A stretch of DNA of 64,000 nt from Paenibacillus mendelii (GCF_024498075.1 NZ_JANHOF010000003.1:736872-800871); one strand, 5' to 3'; numbered from the stretch's first letter, positions 7,999-17,299 are shown. Translations and numbers: made by a program. Notes: generated from the letters alone by a model not told the origin.

Positions 7999-9162
7999 AT
8001 GACCAGAACGGGTGTCACCATCAGCGGGCTCGAGCAAGGTGCTGCAGCAGAGGCGATTCAAGAGAGGGAACATGCATCGACTTTTCATGATTTTATGAGA
8101 CCAGCTTACAACGTTCATCCCTCTTCTAAATGCCGGGAAGTGATCGATAAATTCAATGCGCTAACCGATTGTGAGTGCGTCGTCGTCAGCGATGATAATG
8201 AGAGGCCTATTGGTCTAGTCATGAAGTCCCGGTTGTCACTGCTTCAAACGCATCGTTACGGCAAAGAGCTATATTACGACCGCTCCATCGTTAAGCTGAT
8301 GGACAGCGAGGCCCTTATGGTAGAGCAGTCGATCATGGAGCAGGAGCTTATCGAGCGTGCCCTTGGACGTGATGAGAAGACGCTGTATGATTGTGTAATC
8401 CTCATGGAGCAGGGCCGTACGGCTGGCATATTGACCATGGCTGACCTGCTTAAGCTGTCCCGGATGATGCAGCAGGAGAGCTTGCAGGCCCAGATCCGCA
8501 CGGTGACCGGTGCGGATGATATGATGCGTGACATCGACAAGTCGGTCGTCGAAGTGCTCGAAGCTGCGAAGATTGGGGAGCGGATGTCTGAAACGATGGT
8601 CGATCTGACGCTCAAGGGAAAGCATGAGCTCGACCAGGTTGCATCCGTGTTCCACCGTTTGACGGACAAGACGACACATCAAGTGCAGCAGATCGGAGAG
8701 CTTCAGAGAAGGGCGGATGCCATCGACCGCGTATCCAAGCTGATCCATGAGCTTGCGGATCAGAGCAATCTGCTGGCAGTCAACGCTTCTATTGAGGCTG
8801 CGCGCGCGGGAGAGCATGGGAGGGGCTTCGCTGTGGTTGCTGACGAAATTCGGAAGCTATCTGCGCAAACGAAACAGTCCGCCGGTGAAATCAACAGCCT
8901 CATACGTTCGATTACGGAAGCCGTAAAGCTCACGGTCGAGCTTGTGGAGGATGGGAGGAATGACGCGATCGCAAGCGGGGATTCCGTGAATGAAGCTTCC
9001 AGTGCGTTCGAACAGTTATTTCACGCGGCTGGAAGCAACCGCACAAGTGCCGTCCAAATCGGGAACTTGGCCGGTCATGCTTACCGGCAATCGGAACGGG
9101 TCCTGATCGATATCAGGCAGCTCATGAACGACATGCAGACAGGCGGGATCCACCTTTATTAA
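7999..9162 (+). CDS. Soluble CBS-domain / methyl-accepting chemotaxis signalling protein
   Basis: 387 residues from the ATG at 7999 (GGGAG 8 bases upstream; an ATG at 7981 has no RBS). No membrane segment. A CBS-pair-like region (about residues 20-150; [43 protein letters not shown]) is followed by a coiled-coil MCP signalling domain whose hairpin tip is clear ([36 protein letters not shown]). It should bind CheW/CheA as a cytoplasmic chemoreceptor. The CBS part resembles that of the CBS-GGDEF protein at 48498 (GLVMK, LYW/LYY-x-R-x-I-x-K-x-MD, LYD-x-V). The Pho-box promoter suggests induction by phosphate starvation. Confidence 0.88.
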   Translation: MTRTGVTISGLEQGAAAEAIQEREHASTFHDFMRPAYNVHPSSKCREVIDKFNALTDCECVVVSDDNERPIGLVMKSRLSLLQTHRYGKELYYDRSIVKLMDSEALMVEQSIMEQELIERALGRDEKTLYDCVILMEQGRTAGILTMADLLKLSRMMQQESLQAQIRTVTGADDMMRDIDKSVVEVLEAAKIGERMSETMVDLTLKGKHELDQVASVFHRLTDKTTHQVQQIGELQRRADAIDRVSKLIHELADQSNLLAVNASIEAARAGEHGRGFAVVADEIRKLSAQTKQSAGEINSLIRSITEAVKLTVELVEDGRNDAIASGDSVNEASSAFEQLFHAAGSNRTSAVQIGNLAGHAYRQSERVLIDIRQLMNDMQTGGIHLY

Positions 9163-9215
9163 TTATTGACAGCAGGCAGAGTACGAGCATCAATCGAAGT
9201 CCATTCAACAAGGAG

Positions 9216-9242
9216 CAGGCTGCCGCGGGAGCCTGTTTTTTC
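9216..9242 (+). terminator. Rho-independent terminator
   Basis: Stem CAGGCT/AGCCTG (9216-9221 with 9230-9235), GC-rich loop, T6 run. It ends the CBS-MCP transcript. Confidence 0.8.
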
Positions 9243-9347
9243 TCGCAGTATGTTGGTCACCGCCTTGATTGCCTTCTTCAAGCCCGGGTTGCCCGTAGTC
9301 CGGAGAACCCACAATATGAGAACGGAACGAAGAAGCAGCATTTTATC

Positions 9348-9411
9348 TTGACAGATTCAGTGATAACGATTATCATTCTCCTGAGTGATGATGAGAATGA
9401 TAATCAATGAA
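9348..9411 (+). promoter_or_regulatory. Sigma-A promoter overlapped by two Fur boxes
   Basis: TTGACA (9348-9353), 17-bp spacer, TATCAT (9371-9376). A Fur box at 9362-9380 matches the 19-bp consensus in 17 positions by hand count and covers the -10. A second, weaker Fur-like site lies at 9393-9411. Iron-replete Fur would block this promoter, which drives the siderophore importer. Confidence 0.85.
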
Positions 9412-9429
9412 AGATTGGTGTGATGATAG

Positions 9430-10284
9430 ATGTCCCGCTTGACAACGAATCAACTTTCTCTTGCATACGGCAGCAGGCAAATTGTACAGGGGCTGAACCT
9501 GCACATTCCGGATGGTCAAATAACGGCACTGGTGGGTGCTAACGGCTCCGGGAAATCGACGATCCTGAAGTCCATGGCCCGTATTCTTAATCCGGCAGCG
9601 GGCGGCGTCTATTTGGACGGGAAGCTGATTCACCGTCAACCAACCAAGGAAGTCGCCAAACAGCTGGCGATTCTTCCGCAAAACCCGACATCGCCTGAAG
9701 GACTAACCGTTCGCGAGCTGGTCTCGTACGGCCGATTTCCTCATCAGAAGGGGTTTGGCAATCTGACGCAGGAAGACAATCAGATGGTGGATTGGGCGCT
9801 GCATGCAACCGGTATGTCGGAGTTCGGCGATCGGGCTGTCGACGAGTTGTCCGGAGGGCAGCGCCAGCGCGCATGGATTGCCATGGCCGTTGCTCAAGGG
9901 ACGAATGTGCTGCTGCTCGATGAACCGACCACGTTCTTGGATATGGCGCATCAGATGGAAGTCATGATCCTGCTTGAGAAGCTCAATCAAGAGCAGAAGC
10001 GAACGATTATTATGGTTCTGCACGATTTGAATCATGCAGCCAGATATGCTCATCATCTGGTTGCGCTCAAGAGCGGTGTCGTTCTGTATGAAGGGAACCC
10101 GGAGGAAGTCGTGACCAGCCATATGCTGCGCGATGTCTTCAATATTGATGCGGATGTCATTCCGGATCCACGCCATGGCGCGCCTCTATGCCTGCCCTAC
10201 GGATTGGCAGCGGATCAGGAAATCAGCTCGGAAGCACTGCCTTCGGTGAGCAGCAGTCTGGACAAAGTCAAAGTGTTAGCGTAA
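9430..10284 (+). CDS. Ferric-siderophore ABC transporter ATP-binding protein (FecE/YusV-like)
   Basis: 284 residues. Walker A (GANGSGKST), Q-loop (LPQNPTSPEG), ABC signature (LSGGQRQRAWIAMA), Walker B (VLLLDEPTTFLD) and H-loop (VLHDLNHAARYA) are all intact and of the FecE/FhuC class. It energises the uptake of ferric siderophores. The start lies 20 bp after the second Fur site. The next genes encode its binding protein and a fused permease, completing one transporter. Confidence 0.95.
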   Translation: MSRLTTNQLSLAYGSRQIVQGLNLHIPDGQITALVGANGSGKSTILKSMARILNPAAGGVYLDGKLIHRQPTKEVAKQLAILPQNPTSPEGLTVRELVSYGRFPHQKGFGNLTQEDNQMVDWALHATGMSEFGDRAVDELSGGQRQRAWIAMAVAQGTNVLLLDEPTTFLDMAHQMEVMILLEKLNQEQKRTIIMVLHDLNHAARYAHHLVALKSGVVLYEGNPEEVVTSHMLRDVFNIDADVIPDPRHGAPLCLPYGLAADQEISSEALPSVSSSLDKVKVLA

Positions 10285-10331
10285 ATGTGTTGTGTGCGTG
10301 ATTATTTCTAATAAAGAGGGGAAATAGAGAA

Positions 10332-11369
10332 ATGAAAAGATCATTATACCTAGGTGGTTTAACGCTGTTGATCCTGTTAATTGTATCGGGCTGCGGCTCT
10401 TCGAACAACGGCAATGTGAATACAGGCAAGCATAATGGTTCTGCTGATAAGAACACACCGGCCTCTACGAATACGGAATCTCCAGGAGAGACGGCTGCAG
10501 AGCAGCCAATCACGATCAAGCATAATAAAGGAGAGACGGTATTAGACAAGCCAGCAAAGCGCGTTGTTGTGCTGGAATGGATATTTGCGGAATCCGTCGT
10601 CACGCTTGGCGTTCAGCCGGCAGGTAACGCCGATAATGCGGAATACGCAAAATGGGTAACGGCGGAAGCGGCATTAGGCGCGGATGTGCAAGACGTCGGC
10701 TTGCGTTGGGAGCCGAACTTGGAGACGATTGCTGCGTTGAAGCCGGATCTGATTATCTCGAATACCGACAATAACGCCGCAATCTACGACCAATTGAATG
10801 CTATTGCGCCGACGATTGAATTCGATCCTTATCCGGACGAGGGCGATGCGTATACCGGTATGGAGAATATTTTCAACACCATTGCCCTTGCCTTGGGTAA
10901 GACGGACGAAGCCGAGAAGGTCTGGAAGGACCTGGATCAATATTACGAAGACGCCAAAGCCAAGCTTGCCGCCGCCGGCAAAGCGGATCTGAATTATGTT
11001 GCCTCTCAGGCTTTCACGTCTCAGAATGCCATCACACTGCGGATGTTCACTGATACGTCTACTGTCTCGCAAACCTTAGACCGGATCGGACTCAAGAATG
11101 ATTGGAAATCGGATAAATTTGAGAAGTACGGCTTTACGACTTCGACGATTGAAGCCTTGCCGGCAGTAACGGATTCTAACTTTATCTACATTGTTCAAGC
11201 AGACGATAATGTATTTGGCGAGCCGCTTAAAGACAATAAGGTATGGAACGGGCTGAACTTCGTGAAGGAGAAGCGAACCTATCCGATTGATGGCAGTACG
11301 TGGACTTTCGGCGGACCGCTATCTTCGAAAACGATTGTTGAACGCGTTGTAGCTGCTCTGACAAAATGA
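10332..11369 (+). CDS. Ferric-siderophore-binding lipoprotein (FecB/FeuA-like)
   Basis: 345 residues with a lipoprotein signal peptide (lipobox VSGC) and a Ser/Thr/Asn-rich linker to about residue 55. The mature part has the Fe3+-siderophore binding fold: AKRVVVLEWIFAESVVTLGVQPAG, IAALKPDLIISNT, and a long backbone helix. Membrane-anchored receptor for the importer. AGGGGAAATAGAG lies before the start, and the stop overlaps the permease start by 4 bp (ATGA). Confidence 0.95.
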   Translation: MKRSLYLGGLTLLILLIVSGCGSSNNGNVNTGKHNGSADKNTPASTNTESPGETAAEQPITIKHNKGETVLDKPAKRVVVLEWIFAESVVTLGVQPAGNADNAEYAKWVTAEAALGADVQDVGLRWEPNLETIAALKPDLIISNTDNNAAIYDQLNAIAPTIEFDPYPDEGDAYTGMENIFNTIALALGKTDEAEKVWKDLDQYYEDAKAKLAAAGKADLNYVASQAFTSQNAITLRMFTDTSTVSQTLDRIGLKNDWKSDKFEKYGFTTSTIEALPAVTDSNFIYIVQADDNVFGEPLKDNKVWNGLNFVKEKRTYPIDGSTWTFGGPLSSKTIVERVVAALTK

Positions 11370-13408
11370 TGAAGAAGCATTCGGAATCGTTATGGAGAGT
11401 CATTGGGGTATTCGGGGGCGGCATTGCCGCCCTAATTGTTCTCTTCTTTCTTAGTCTGTGCTTCGGTGAGGCGAAGGTCTCGTTCCAAGCCGTCATAGAC
11501 GCGCTGTTCCATAGACAGGACATACCCGGACATAACATTGTCTGGGATTTGCGAATGCCCAGAACCTTGCTCGGTTTGCTGGCTGGTGCGGGCTTGGCCG
11601 TTGCGGGAGCGCTGCTGCAGACCATAACGAAGAATCCGCTAGCTTCTACGGATACGCTTGGGATTAACTCGGGCGCTTACTTCATGGTTGTGCTCGGCAC
11701 AGCTTTCTTCCCGGCGGTTCTCTCAACTTCGCCGCTCTTGTTCGCTGCTCTTGGCGGAGCGATTGCCGCCATGGTTGCCTATATACTTGGCGGGGGACGG
11801 ACGGCAAGCCCTATTCGCCTGGCGCTAGCCGGAATGATTGTATCGCTGGTCATTGAATCTTTTACGCGGGCGATCCACATCTTCAAAGCAACGGAAACGC
11901 AAAACTTGTTCTTATGGGGCGCCGGCAGCCTGGTGCAGGTTAATTGGACCGGTGTTCAATATGCGCTCCCATGGGTGATCGGAATACTAATTCTGGCGAT
12001 CCTTCTTGGCAAGTCATTCGATGTGCTTGACTTGGATGAAGCCACGGCGCGCTCACTTGGCCAGAAGGTCGACCTGACCCGATTCATTGGACTGGCATTA
12101 GCTGTTCTCGTGGCAGCCGTTGTGGTGAGCGTCGTCGGGCCGATCGGCTTCGTCGGGTTAGTCGCACCGCATCTGATTCGGTTAGTTGGCTTGCGCAAGC
12201 ATAGATGGCTCCTTCCAGGTGCAGCGTTGTGGGGAGCTATCCTCATTACGACGGCGGATGTATTGTCCAGAGTGATAAGAAGCAGCCTCGGTGAGATGCC
12301 GATTGGCGCGGTCATGGCAATCATTGGTGCACCTTGGCTAGTCTGGCTCGTTCTGCGGAAGATGAAGGGGTTAACGGGTTCCGGCCTACAGATGTCGATG
12401 AATGTAGGCGGCCGACCGGCTAAAGTAAACTATAATCGTCTCGTGATATTCTCGTTCATTATAGTTATCGGACTCATACTGATCAGCATGACCATGGGAG
12501 GCACTACAATTCCGCTGAAGCAATTATTCGCCAGTCTGCTGGGGGGGGATGAGTCTTCCTATTCGGTATTATTAAACTTGCGTCTACCCCGAACCTTCGT
12601 GGCTGCAGGGGCAGGTATTGCGCTTGCGGTAAGCGGGGTGCTAATCCAAGCAGCGGTTCGGAATCCGCTTGCCGATGCTTCGATTATCGGAGTCACCTCG
12701 GGAGCGGGCTTCGGGGCTATGCTTATCTTAATTGCTTGGCCGCAGGTGCCTGTCAGCCTGATGCCGCTTGCTGCGATGGTCGGAGGGACTGCAGCAGCTG
12801 CATGCGTCTTCCTATTTGCATGGCGCAAGAACCTGAATCCTTCCGTATTGATTTTATTGGGAATTGCAGTATCTGCCTTTGGTGCGGCGGGGATTCAAGC
12901 CTTGATCGTCCGAGGCTCCTTGTGGGGAAGCTCCGGCTACATCTGGCTTACCGGCTCTACCTATGGGCGGACCTGGGAGCAATTCAAGTTAATCTCTATC
13001 TTTCTCATTGTGCTGCTGCCAATCGCTTGGTATCTTGGACGCAGATTCGATCTTCTCGCATTCGGTGATGAGAGCTCGACAGGGATGGGTTTAGCGGTTC
13101 GCAAAACGAGGTTAGCTGCGATGATAGTCGGTGTTCTGCTTGCCGCCGGAGCGGTGTCCGTAGTCGGCACAGTCGGTTTCCTTGGTTTAATCGTACCGCA
13201 TGCGGTGCGCGTTCTGATCGGGCATCATACACGGCAGTCCATTGTTCTGTCCAGCTTGTTCGGGGCGCTGCTGCTTGTACTGACGGATGCTCTTGGGCGT
13301 ACGGTGCTCGCGCCCATTGAAATTCCCTCGGGTATGCTGATCACCTTGATCGGAGCTCCGTATTTCTTGTTCCTGATGGTGCGGACCTTTAGACGGAAAG
13401 CGTCTTAG
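11366..13408 (+). CDS. Fused FecCD-type siderophore permease (FhuB-like tandem)
   Basis: 680 residues, about twice a normal FecCD permease, consisting of two homologous halves (about 1-335 and 345-680). Each half carries FecCD hallmarks: LRMPRTLLGLLAGAGLAVAG and LRLPRTFVAAGAGIALAVSG, KNPLA and RNPLA, and the VGPIGFVGLVAPH and VGTVGFLGLIVPH loop that contacts the ATPase. The fusion supplies both permease subunits in one chain, so the three-gene operon is complete. ATGA overlap with the binding-protein gene. Confidence 0.95.
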   Translation: MMKKHSESLWRVIGVFGGGIAALIVLFFLSLCFGEAKVSFQAVIDALFHRQDIPGHNIVWDLRMPRTLLGLLAGAGLAVAGALLQTITKNPLASTDTLGINSGAYFMVVLGTAFFPAVLSTSPLLFAALGGAIAAMVAYILGGGRTASPIRLALAGMIVSLVIESFTRAIHIFKATETQNLFLWGAGSLVQVNWTGVQYALPWVIGILILAILLGKSFDVLDLDEATARSLGQKVDLTRFIGLALAVLVAAVVVSVVGPIGFVGLVAPHLIRLVGLRKHRWLLPGAALWGAILITTADVLSRVIRSSLGEMPIGAVMAIIGAPWLVWLVLRKMKGLTGSGLQMSMNVGGRPAKVNYNRLVIFSFIIVIGLILISMTMGGTTIPLKQLFASLLGGDESSYSVLLNLRLPRTFVAAGAGIALAVSGVLIQAAVRNPLADASIIGVTSGAGFGAMLILIAWPQVPVSLMPLAAMVGGTAAAACVFLFAWRKNLNPSVLILLGIAVSAFGAAGIQALIVRGSLWGSSGYIWLTGSTYGRTWEQFKLISIFLIVLLPIAWYLGRRFDLLAFGDESSTGMGLAVRKTRLAAMIVGVLLAAGAVSVVGTVGFLGLIVPHAVRVLIGHHTRQSIVLSSLFGALLLVLTDALGRTVLAPIEIPSGMLITLIGAPYFLFLMVRTFRRKAS

Positions 13409-13440
13409 GCTTGTGAAGTTGTGATATAGGCAAGGCAACG

Positions 13441-13472
13441 AAAAACCCGGCTGCTGCTGCAGCCGGGTTTTT
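13441..13472. terminator. Bidirectional terminator
   Basis: Symmetrical hairpin AAAAACCCGGCTG ... CAGCCGGGTTTTT lying between convergent genes; A and T runs on both sides let it serve both strands. Confidence 0.9.
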
Positions 13473-13512
13473 GTTGCTGTGGAGCGTTCAGCAGTCCAGG
13501 ACTTGCTGAGGA

Positions 13513-14397
13513 TCAGCGTCGCTTGCTTGTATTCGACCAGTGCGATGGATGGTGAAGCAGCGGAGGCAGCTTCGTATCGGAATTGCCCTTCGCCGAGTTG
13601 ACCTGGGCTTGTGTGAGAAAGATGCTCTTACTGAGGTCGGCACCGCTGAGATCGGTATCTCTGAAATCGGCTCCGATGAGGTCGGCCATTCTCAGATCGG
13701 CCCCTCTGAGGTCAGCGGCAATGAGATAAGCCCCTCGCAGGTTGGCTCCTCTAAGATCAGCGCCTCTGAGCTTGGCACCGACGAGATCGGCTCCCCGGCT
13801 GAAAGTCTTCTGACGTCCCGATGAGGTTTGCTGCTGGCGGCGGGCTTCCGCACGCACAAGCTCGCTTGTCTTTAATAGCAGGGAATTGACTTCTGCCCGG
13901 TGTGCGGCTACATCCAATTCCATCAGTGATTCCGAGCTCAGACGAGTGAGCCGTTCCGTCTTAGCGAGCGCCGCGTTGAGCTCGCCTTGGATTGGCTGGG
14001 CTGGCGGCAGCTCCAGCGCTTCGGTCAGATACCAAAGCAGCTCATGGAGATGCCACATGATCGGGAACACCTCGAACATTTGCTTCGCAGAACCGGGTGC
14101 TTGCCGCCAGTCCTGTCCTCCGAAGGTAACTTGAGATACCTGTTGACCCGCGCCGAAGCAGTCATATACCGTGCAGCCCCGGAAGCCCCGCTGCCTGAGG
14201 CTGTCGTGAACGCCGCAGCGAAAATCCGTTTGCAAGTTCGGGCAGGGCTGACCGGCGTCTTTGTCTATTGAGAAGTCAACCGAAGCTGCGAAGGGCAGTG
14301 AAGCACAGCATAGACCAAAGCATTGCTCGCAGTCAGCCTGCAGACGGAGGCGGTTCTGATCGGGGATTGATCCTGTACTTTCGTGATTCTTAGACAA
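13513..14397 (-). CDS. Cysteine-rich pentapeptide-repeat protein
   Basis: 294 residues, probable TTG start with GGAGGGAGG 7 bases upstream. The N-terminal about 75 residues are Cys-rich (CEQCFGLCC, then single Cys residues and RGCTVYDCFG) and look like a metal-binding or iron-sulphur domain. A helical middle is followed at about 200-265 by at least ten pentapeptide repeats of A(D/N)LxG type (GADLVGAKLRGADLRGANLRG...), forming a right-handed beta-helix. Some pentapeptide proteins protect gyrase, but nothing here shows that role. The Cys-rich/pentapeptide pairing occurs in other Bacillales; function unknown. Confidence 0.85.
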   Translation of the reverse strand: MSKNHESTGSIPDQNRLRLQADCEQCFGLCCASLPFAASVDFSIDKDAGQPCPNLQTDFRCGVHDSLRQRGFRGCTVYDCFGAGQQVSQVTFGGQDWRQAPGSAKQMFEVFPIMWHLHELLWYLTEALELPPAQPIQGELNAALAKTERLTRLSSESLMELDVAAHRAEVNSLLLKTSELVRAEARRQQQTSSGRQKTFSRGADLVGAKLRGADLRGANLRGAYLIAADLRGADLRMADLIGADFRDTDLSGADLSKSIFLTQAQVNSAKGNSDTKLPPLLHHPSHWSNTSKRR

Positions 14398-14498
14398 TGT
14401 GCAGCCTCCCTCCGTTTCAATTCTTTTATATTATTACTGAAAATATCTTCCGTCAATTCTGTCTTGCTACTAGAGAGATGCTTACAAGCTGCAGCCGT

Positions 14499-14527
14499 AG
14501 ACGGCAATACGATAGCTCTGCTATACT
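14499..14527 (+). promoter_or_regulatory. Possible promoter for the erm transcript
   Basis: A -10 TATACT at 14522-14527 lies about 30 bp before the leader-peptide ribosome-binding site. The -35 match is poor (TAGACG near 14498). Confidence 0.35.
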
Positions 14528-14574
14528 TAAAGATGTTTTTTGGAACACAGAATTATTGAGGGAGGCCTCGCTTC

Positions 14575-14607
14575 ATGTATTGCATCGCATTCATACGTAT
14601 ACGGTAA
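14575..14607 (+). CDS. Candidate erm leader peptide (10 residues, ends Arg-Ile-Arg)
   Basis: ATG-to-TAA frame encoding MYCIAFIRIR, preceded by a strong GAGGGAGG nine bases upstream, which is unusual for a chance frame. It sits 107 nt upstream of the Erm gene. Short leaders that stall ribosomes in the presence of macrolides are established for erm genes, and Arg/Lys-x-Arg/Lys ('+x+') is a known stalling motif; this leader ends in R-I-R. Bases 14588-14599 can pair with 14689-14700, next to the erm Shine-Dalgarno. Confidence 0.6.
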   Translation: MYCIAFIRIR

Positions 14608-14624
14608 TGAGGGTACAGAGCATA

Positions 14625-14660
14625 TAAGCCTAGCCATTTTTTAGAAAATGCGTAGGTTTA
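14625..14660 (+). promoter_or_regulatory. Hairpin in the erm leader (attenuator element)
   Basis: 16-nt arms (14625-14640 with 14645-14660), 4-nt loop, one G-U pair and a 2-nt internal mismatch. It stacks inside the longer-range pairing between the leader-peptide codons and the erm ribosome-binding region. Confidence 0.55.
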
Positions 14661-14713
14661 TTTGAACTGTGCCTTTTTCATTGCTAATTACGAATGAATG
14701 GGGTGTATTTGTC

Positions 14714-15568
14714 ATGTCCAAAAATAATATTAAAAATCGTGGGATAGCCAAGATAGCTTCCAATTTCTCTGCACAGCATCTGTTAATTAACCAACGTCTA
14801 ATCCATGACCTAATCGATCTTGCAGAGATAAAGCCGAAAGATACCGTACTGGATATTGGTGCCGGCACGGGGGCGATAACATTCCCGCTCGCAGCAAGAG
14901 CGGCAAACGTGACGGCGATAGAGAGCGATCCTGCGTTCGCAGGCAAACTGTTGAATAAGCTGAATGAAGCAACCAATATTCGAGTCAAGCAGGTTGATTT
15001 TTTGCAGTACAGCCTACCGAAGGGGCCGTTCACGGTCGTCGCCAATATTCCGTATTCGATTACGACGCCCATACTCAGAAAGCTGCTCGATTATCCAACC
15101 GTCATGTTAGAGCGGGCTGTGCTGATTGTTGAAAAAGGTGCAGCCCAGCGGTTTACAGTTAATTCGGTTACCGATCCGCGCATTCTGAAATGGAGAATGT
15201 GGTATGATATTAAGCTCGTCCGGAGTGTACCGCCACACCATTTTTCACCGCCGCCTCGCGTGGAATCAGCGGTCTTAACCATTCGCAAGAAGAAGAAGTT
15301 CACGGTTCCCCCTCATCATCATTTAAGGTTTATGGCTCTGGCTGAACACGGACTGCAATATCCGCAATTCCCGTTTTACGCAGCTTTAACGGATGTTTTT
15401 AGGTCGCCTCAAATCACAAAGCTGGTGAGAATGCTAAGAATCGATAGGAATCAACCGATTTGTTCTCTGACCGAGCAGCAGTGGGGGGAGCTTTTCCTTG
15501 CGATGGTTCAACATGTTGAACCATGGAGATGGCCTAGAATATCGAAGAAATATATTCGAAAAAAATAG
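14714..15568 (+). CDS. erm: Erm-family 23S rRNA (adenine-N6) dimethyltransferase
   Basis: 284 residues from ATG 14714, preceded by GGGGTG 8 bases upstream. SAM-binding motif I (VLDIGAGTGAITFPLA), the acidic loop after motif II (IESD) and the catalytic motif IV (NIPYSITTPILRKLL) are intact, as in ErmC/KsgA enzymes. No full-length KsgA features (the housekeeping 16S enzyme) are seen; the leader peptide and length favour Erm. It would methylate A2058 of 23S rRNA, giving macrolide-lincosamide-streptogramin B resistance. A GTG at 14669 in frame is less likely as the start. The Erm class cannot be assigned here. Confidence 0.88.
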   Translation: MSKNNIKNRGIAKIASNFSAQHLLINQRLIHDLIDLAEIKPKDTVLDIGAGTGAITFPLAARAANVTAIESDPAFAGKLLNKLNEATNIRVKQVDFLQYSLPKGPFTVVANIPYSITTPILRKLLDYPTVMLERAVLIVEKGAAQRFTVNSVTDPRILKWRMWYDIKLVRSVPPHHFSPPPRVESAVLTIRKKKKFTVPPHHHLRFMALAEHGLQYPQFPFYAALTDVFRSPQITKLVRMLRIDRNQPICSLTEQQWGELFLAMVQHVEPWRWPRISKKYIRKK

Positions 15569-15603
15569 GTGTAAGATAGTCTTCATGCACATTCAGATGG
15601 AAA

Positions 15604-15632
15604 GGACCCGCTGCGGCGGGTCCTTATTATTT
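15604..15632 (+). terminator. Terminator after erm
   Basis: Perfect 8-bp GC-rich stem GGACCCGC/GCGGGTCC (15604-15611 with 15616-15623), then a T-rich run. Confidence 0.8.
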
Positions 15633-15763
15633 TGTGTAAAAAAAACGGATTGCAGGTGGAGGGCTTATCTTAAATATAGCTAAAGTTAGGGTCAGGCGGG
15701 ATAACTGTGTTAGAATGATAGAATTGGTAAATATTACTTTATACTGGAAATGGAGTGGATGGA

Positions 15764-17209
15764 TTGAAAGGCTTTGGTTACAAACGTATCGGTTTGATTG
15801 GTGCTTTAACGATGTCTGTTGTATTGTCGGGCTGCAGTTTCTCTGGCGGCGGTTCACAGAATGGGGAAGCAAGCTCATCGCTGAAGGTGATGTATTACGA
15901 TGAAAGATCCTTCTATAGCCAGCTGGGTATGGTCTATTCCGCGCTTCACCCGGAGGTGGATATTACAGTCGTTACCCAACAACAAACGGGTCCGATTGAT
16001 CCGCAGAAGGATATGAAAGCCGAGTTTGATAAATTTATTGCAGAGGAGCAGCCGGATGTCCTCATGCTTTCAACGGAGCAGTTGACCCAATATGCCGAGG
16101 ACGGTAAGCTGCTTGAGCTGGATACACTGGTGGAAGATAAAGATTACAACAAGGAGACTTTGATTCCCGGCCTTATTGACTACGTAAAGGAAATTGGCGG
16201 GGGGAAAATATACGGTCTACCCTCGAACTTCTATAGTCAGGCGATTTTCTATAATAAGGATCTGTTTGACAAGTATGGTATCACGCTGCCGGAGGATCGG
16301 ATGAGCTGGGACAAGCTGTTTGATCTGGCACAGCGGTTCCCTACTGACGGTGCGAAGGATAAGCGGGTCTATGGGCTCAGCTTGGGATATAATAGTGATC
16401 TCTATCAATTGGGAACGATGATAGGTGCTTCACAGAATCTGAGCATGGTTAACGCCACGAGCAAGCAGGTCACCATAGATACGTCAGCATGGAAGAATGT
16501 TTTTCAGAGTGCATGGAAGGGATTGAAATCCGGCGCTCTATACACGGAGGATCCCAATGGCATGAGCGGCTCTAATCAAACCTATGAGGACTATCTCCTG
16601 CGCGATCCTTTCATATCCGGGAGGGCGGCGATGAAGCTCGAGGGCGCCTATTTTATGGACAATATCAAGGAAGCGCAGACGAGAGTGAAGGATAAGGCGA
16701 TCCAAAACTGGGATATCGTCACCGTCCCTGTCAATCCGGAGAGTCCGGATACGAGCCCGAATATGTCGTTCAACCAAATTTTTGCGATTAATTCAAAATC
16801 CGTGAACACGGAAGCGGCCAAGGATTTTGTCAGCTATGTAACCGGCGAGGAGTATGCGAGAGTCGCTTCGAAAGTTCAAAATGGCGGTTTTCAGGTCCGA
16901 ACCAATTATTTGAAAGACGACGGTAATCACAATATGCAAGCGTTCTATAGTCTGAAGCCGGCGCAATCATCCATCTATAAGGACTACGAGAAGCTGCCGC
17001 AAGAGTTCTTCATGCAGTTTATGACGGTCGGCCAGGAAGAGCTGAAGGGTGCATTCGATGGTAAGAAGTCGCTTGATGAGGCACTCGCTTTGGTGCAGAC
17101 CCGAGGTCAGCAAATCATGGATCGGGAGCAGGCGAAGGAGAAGAACAAGCCGGCTGAAGCGGACGTGTCTAATGCGGCCACGACCACCACAACTACGAAT
17201 GCAAACTAA
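15764..17209 (+). CDS. Extracellular solute-binding lipoprotein (family 1)
   Basis: 481 residues from a TTG start at 15764; TGGAGTGG lies just upstream, while the alternative GTG at 15755 overlaps that ribosome-binding site. Lipobox LSGC. The mature part has the sugar-type SBP_bac_1 fold (QPDVLMLSTEQLTQYAEDGKLLELD, YGLPSNFYSQAIFYNKDLFDKYGI, AINSKSVNTEAAKDFVSYVTG). The tail is low complexity (Thr run). There are no permease or ATPase genes next to it, so it is an orphan receptor or a sensor partner; substrate unknown. Confidence 0.85.
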   Translation: MKGFGYKRIGLIGALTMSVVLSGCSFSGGGSQNGEASSSLKVMYYDERSFYSQLGMVYSALHPEVDITVVTQQQTGPIDPQKDMKAEFDKFIAEEQPDVLMLSTEQLTQYAEDGKLLELDTLVEDKDYNKETLIPGLIDYVKEIGGGKIYGLPSNFYSQAIFYNKDLFDKYGITLPEDRMSWDKLFDLAQRFPTDGAKDKRVYGLSLGYNSDLYQLGTMIGASQNLSMVNATSKQVTIDTSAWKNVFQSAWKGLKSGALYTEDPNGMSGSNQTYEDYLLRDPFISGRAAMKLEGAYFMDNIKEAQTRVKDKAIQNWDIVTVPVNPESPDTSPNMSFNQIFAINSKSVNTEAAKDFVSYVTGEEYARVASKVQNGGFQVRTNYLKDDGNHNMQAFYSLKPAQSSIYKDYEKLPQEFFMQFMTVGQEELKGAFDGKKSLDEALALVQTRGQQIMDREQAKEKNKPAEADVSNAATTTTTTNAN

Positions 17210-17224
17210 ATGGAACGAATACGA

Positions 17225-17265
17225 AGACAACGGGCTGCCGATCGAATCGGCAGTCATTGTCGTTT
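17225..17265 (+). terminator. Hairpin after the solute-binding gene
   Basis: Perfect core stem CTGCCGAT/ATCGGCAG (17235-17242 with 17246-17253), extended by imperfect GACAA/TTGTC flanks. The T-run is weak (CGTTTATT). Confidence 0.5.
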
Positions 17266-17299
17266 ATTAGAGAACACAACGGGCGAAGGGGTTATAGAC

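Noticed and set aside
12736..13068. Additional frames inside the permease, polymerase and other long genes
   Set aside because: These are shadows in alternative frames of well-supported genes.
14669..14713. Upstream GTG start for the Erm protein
   Set aside because: ATG 14714 has a GGGGTG Shine-Dalgarno at good spacing and gives the usual Erm N-terminus; the extension would also cover the regulatory stem.
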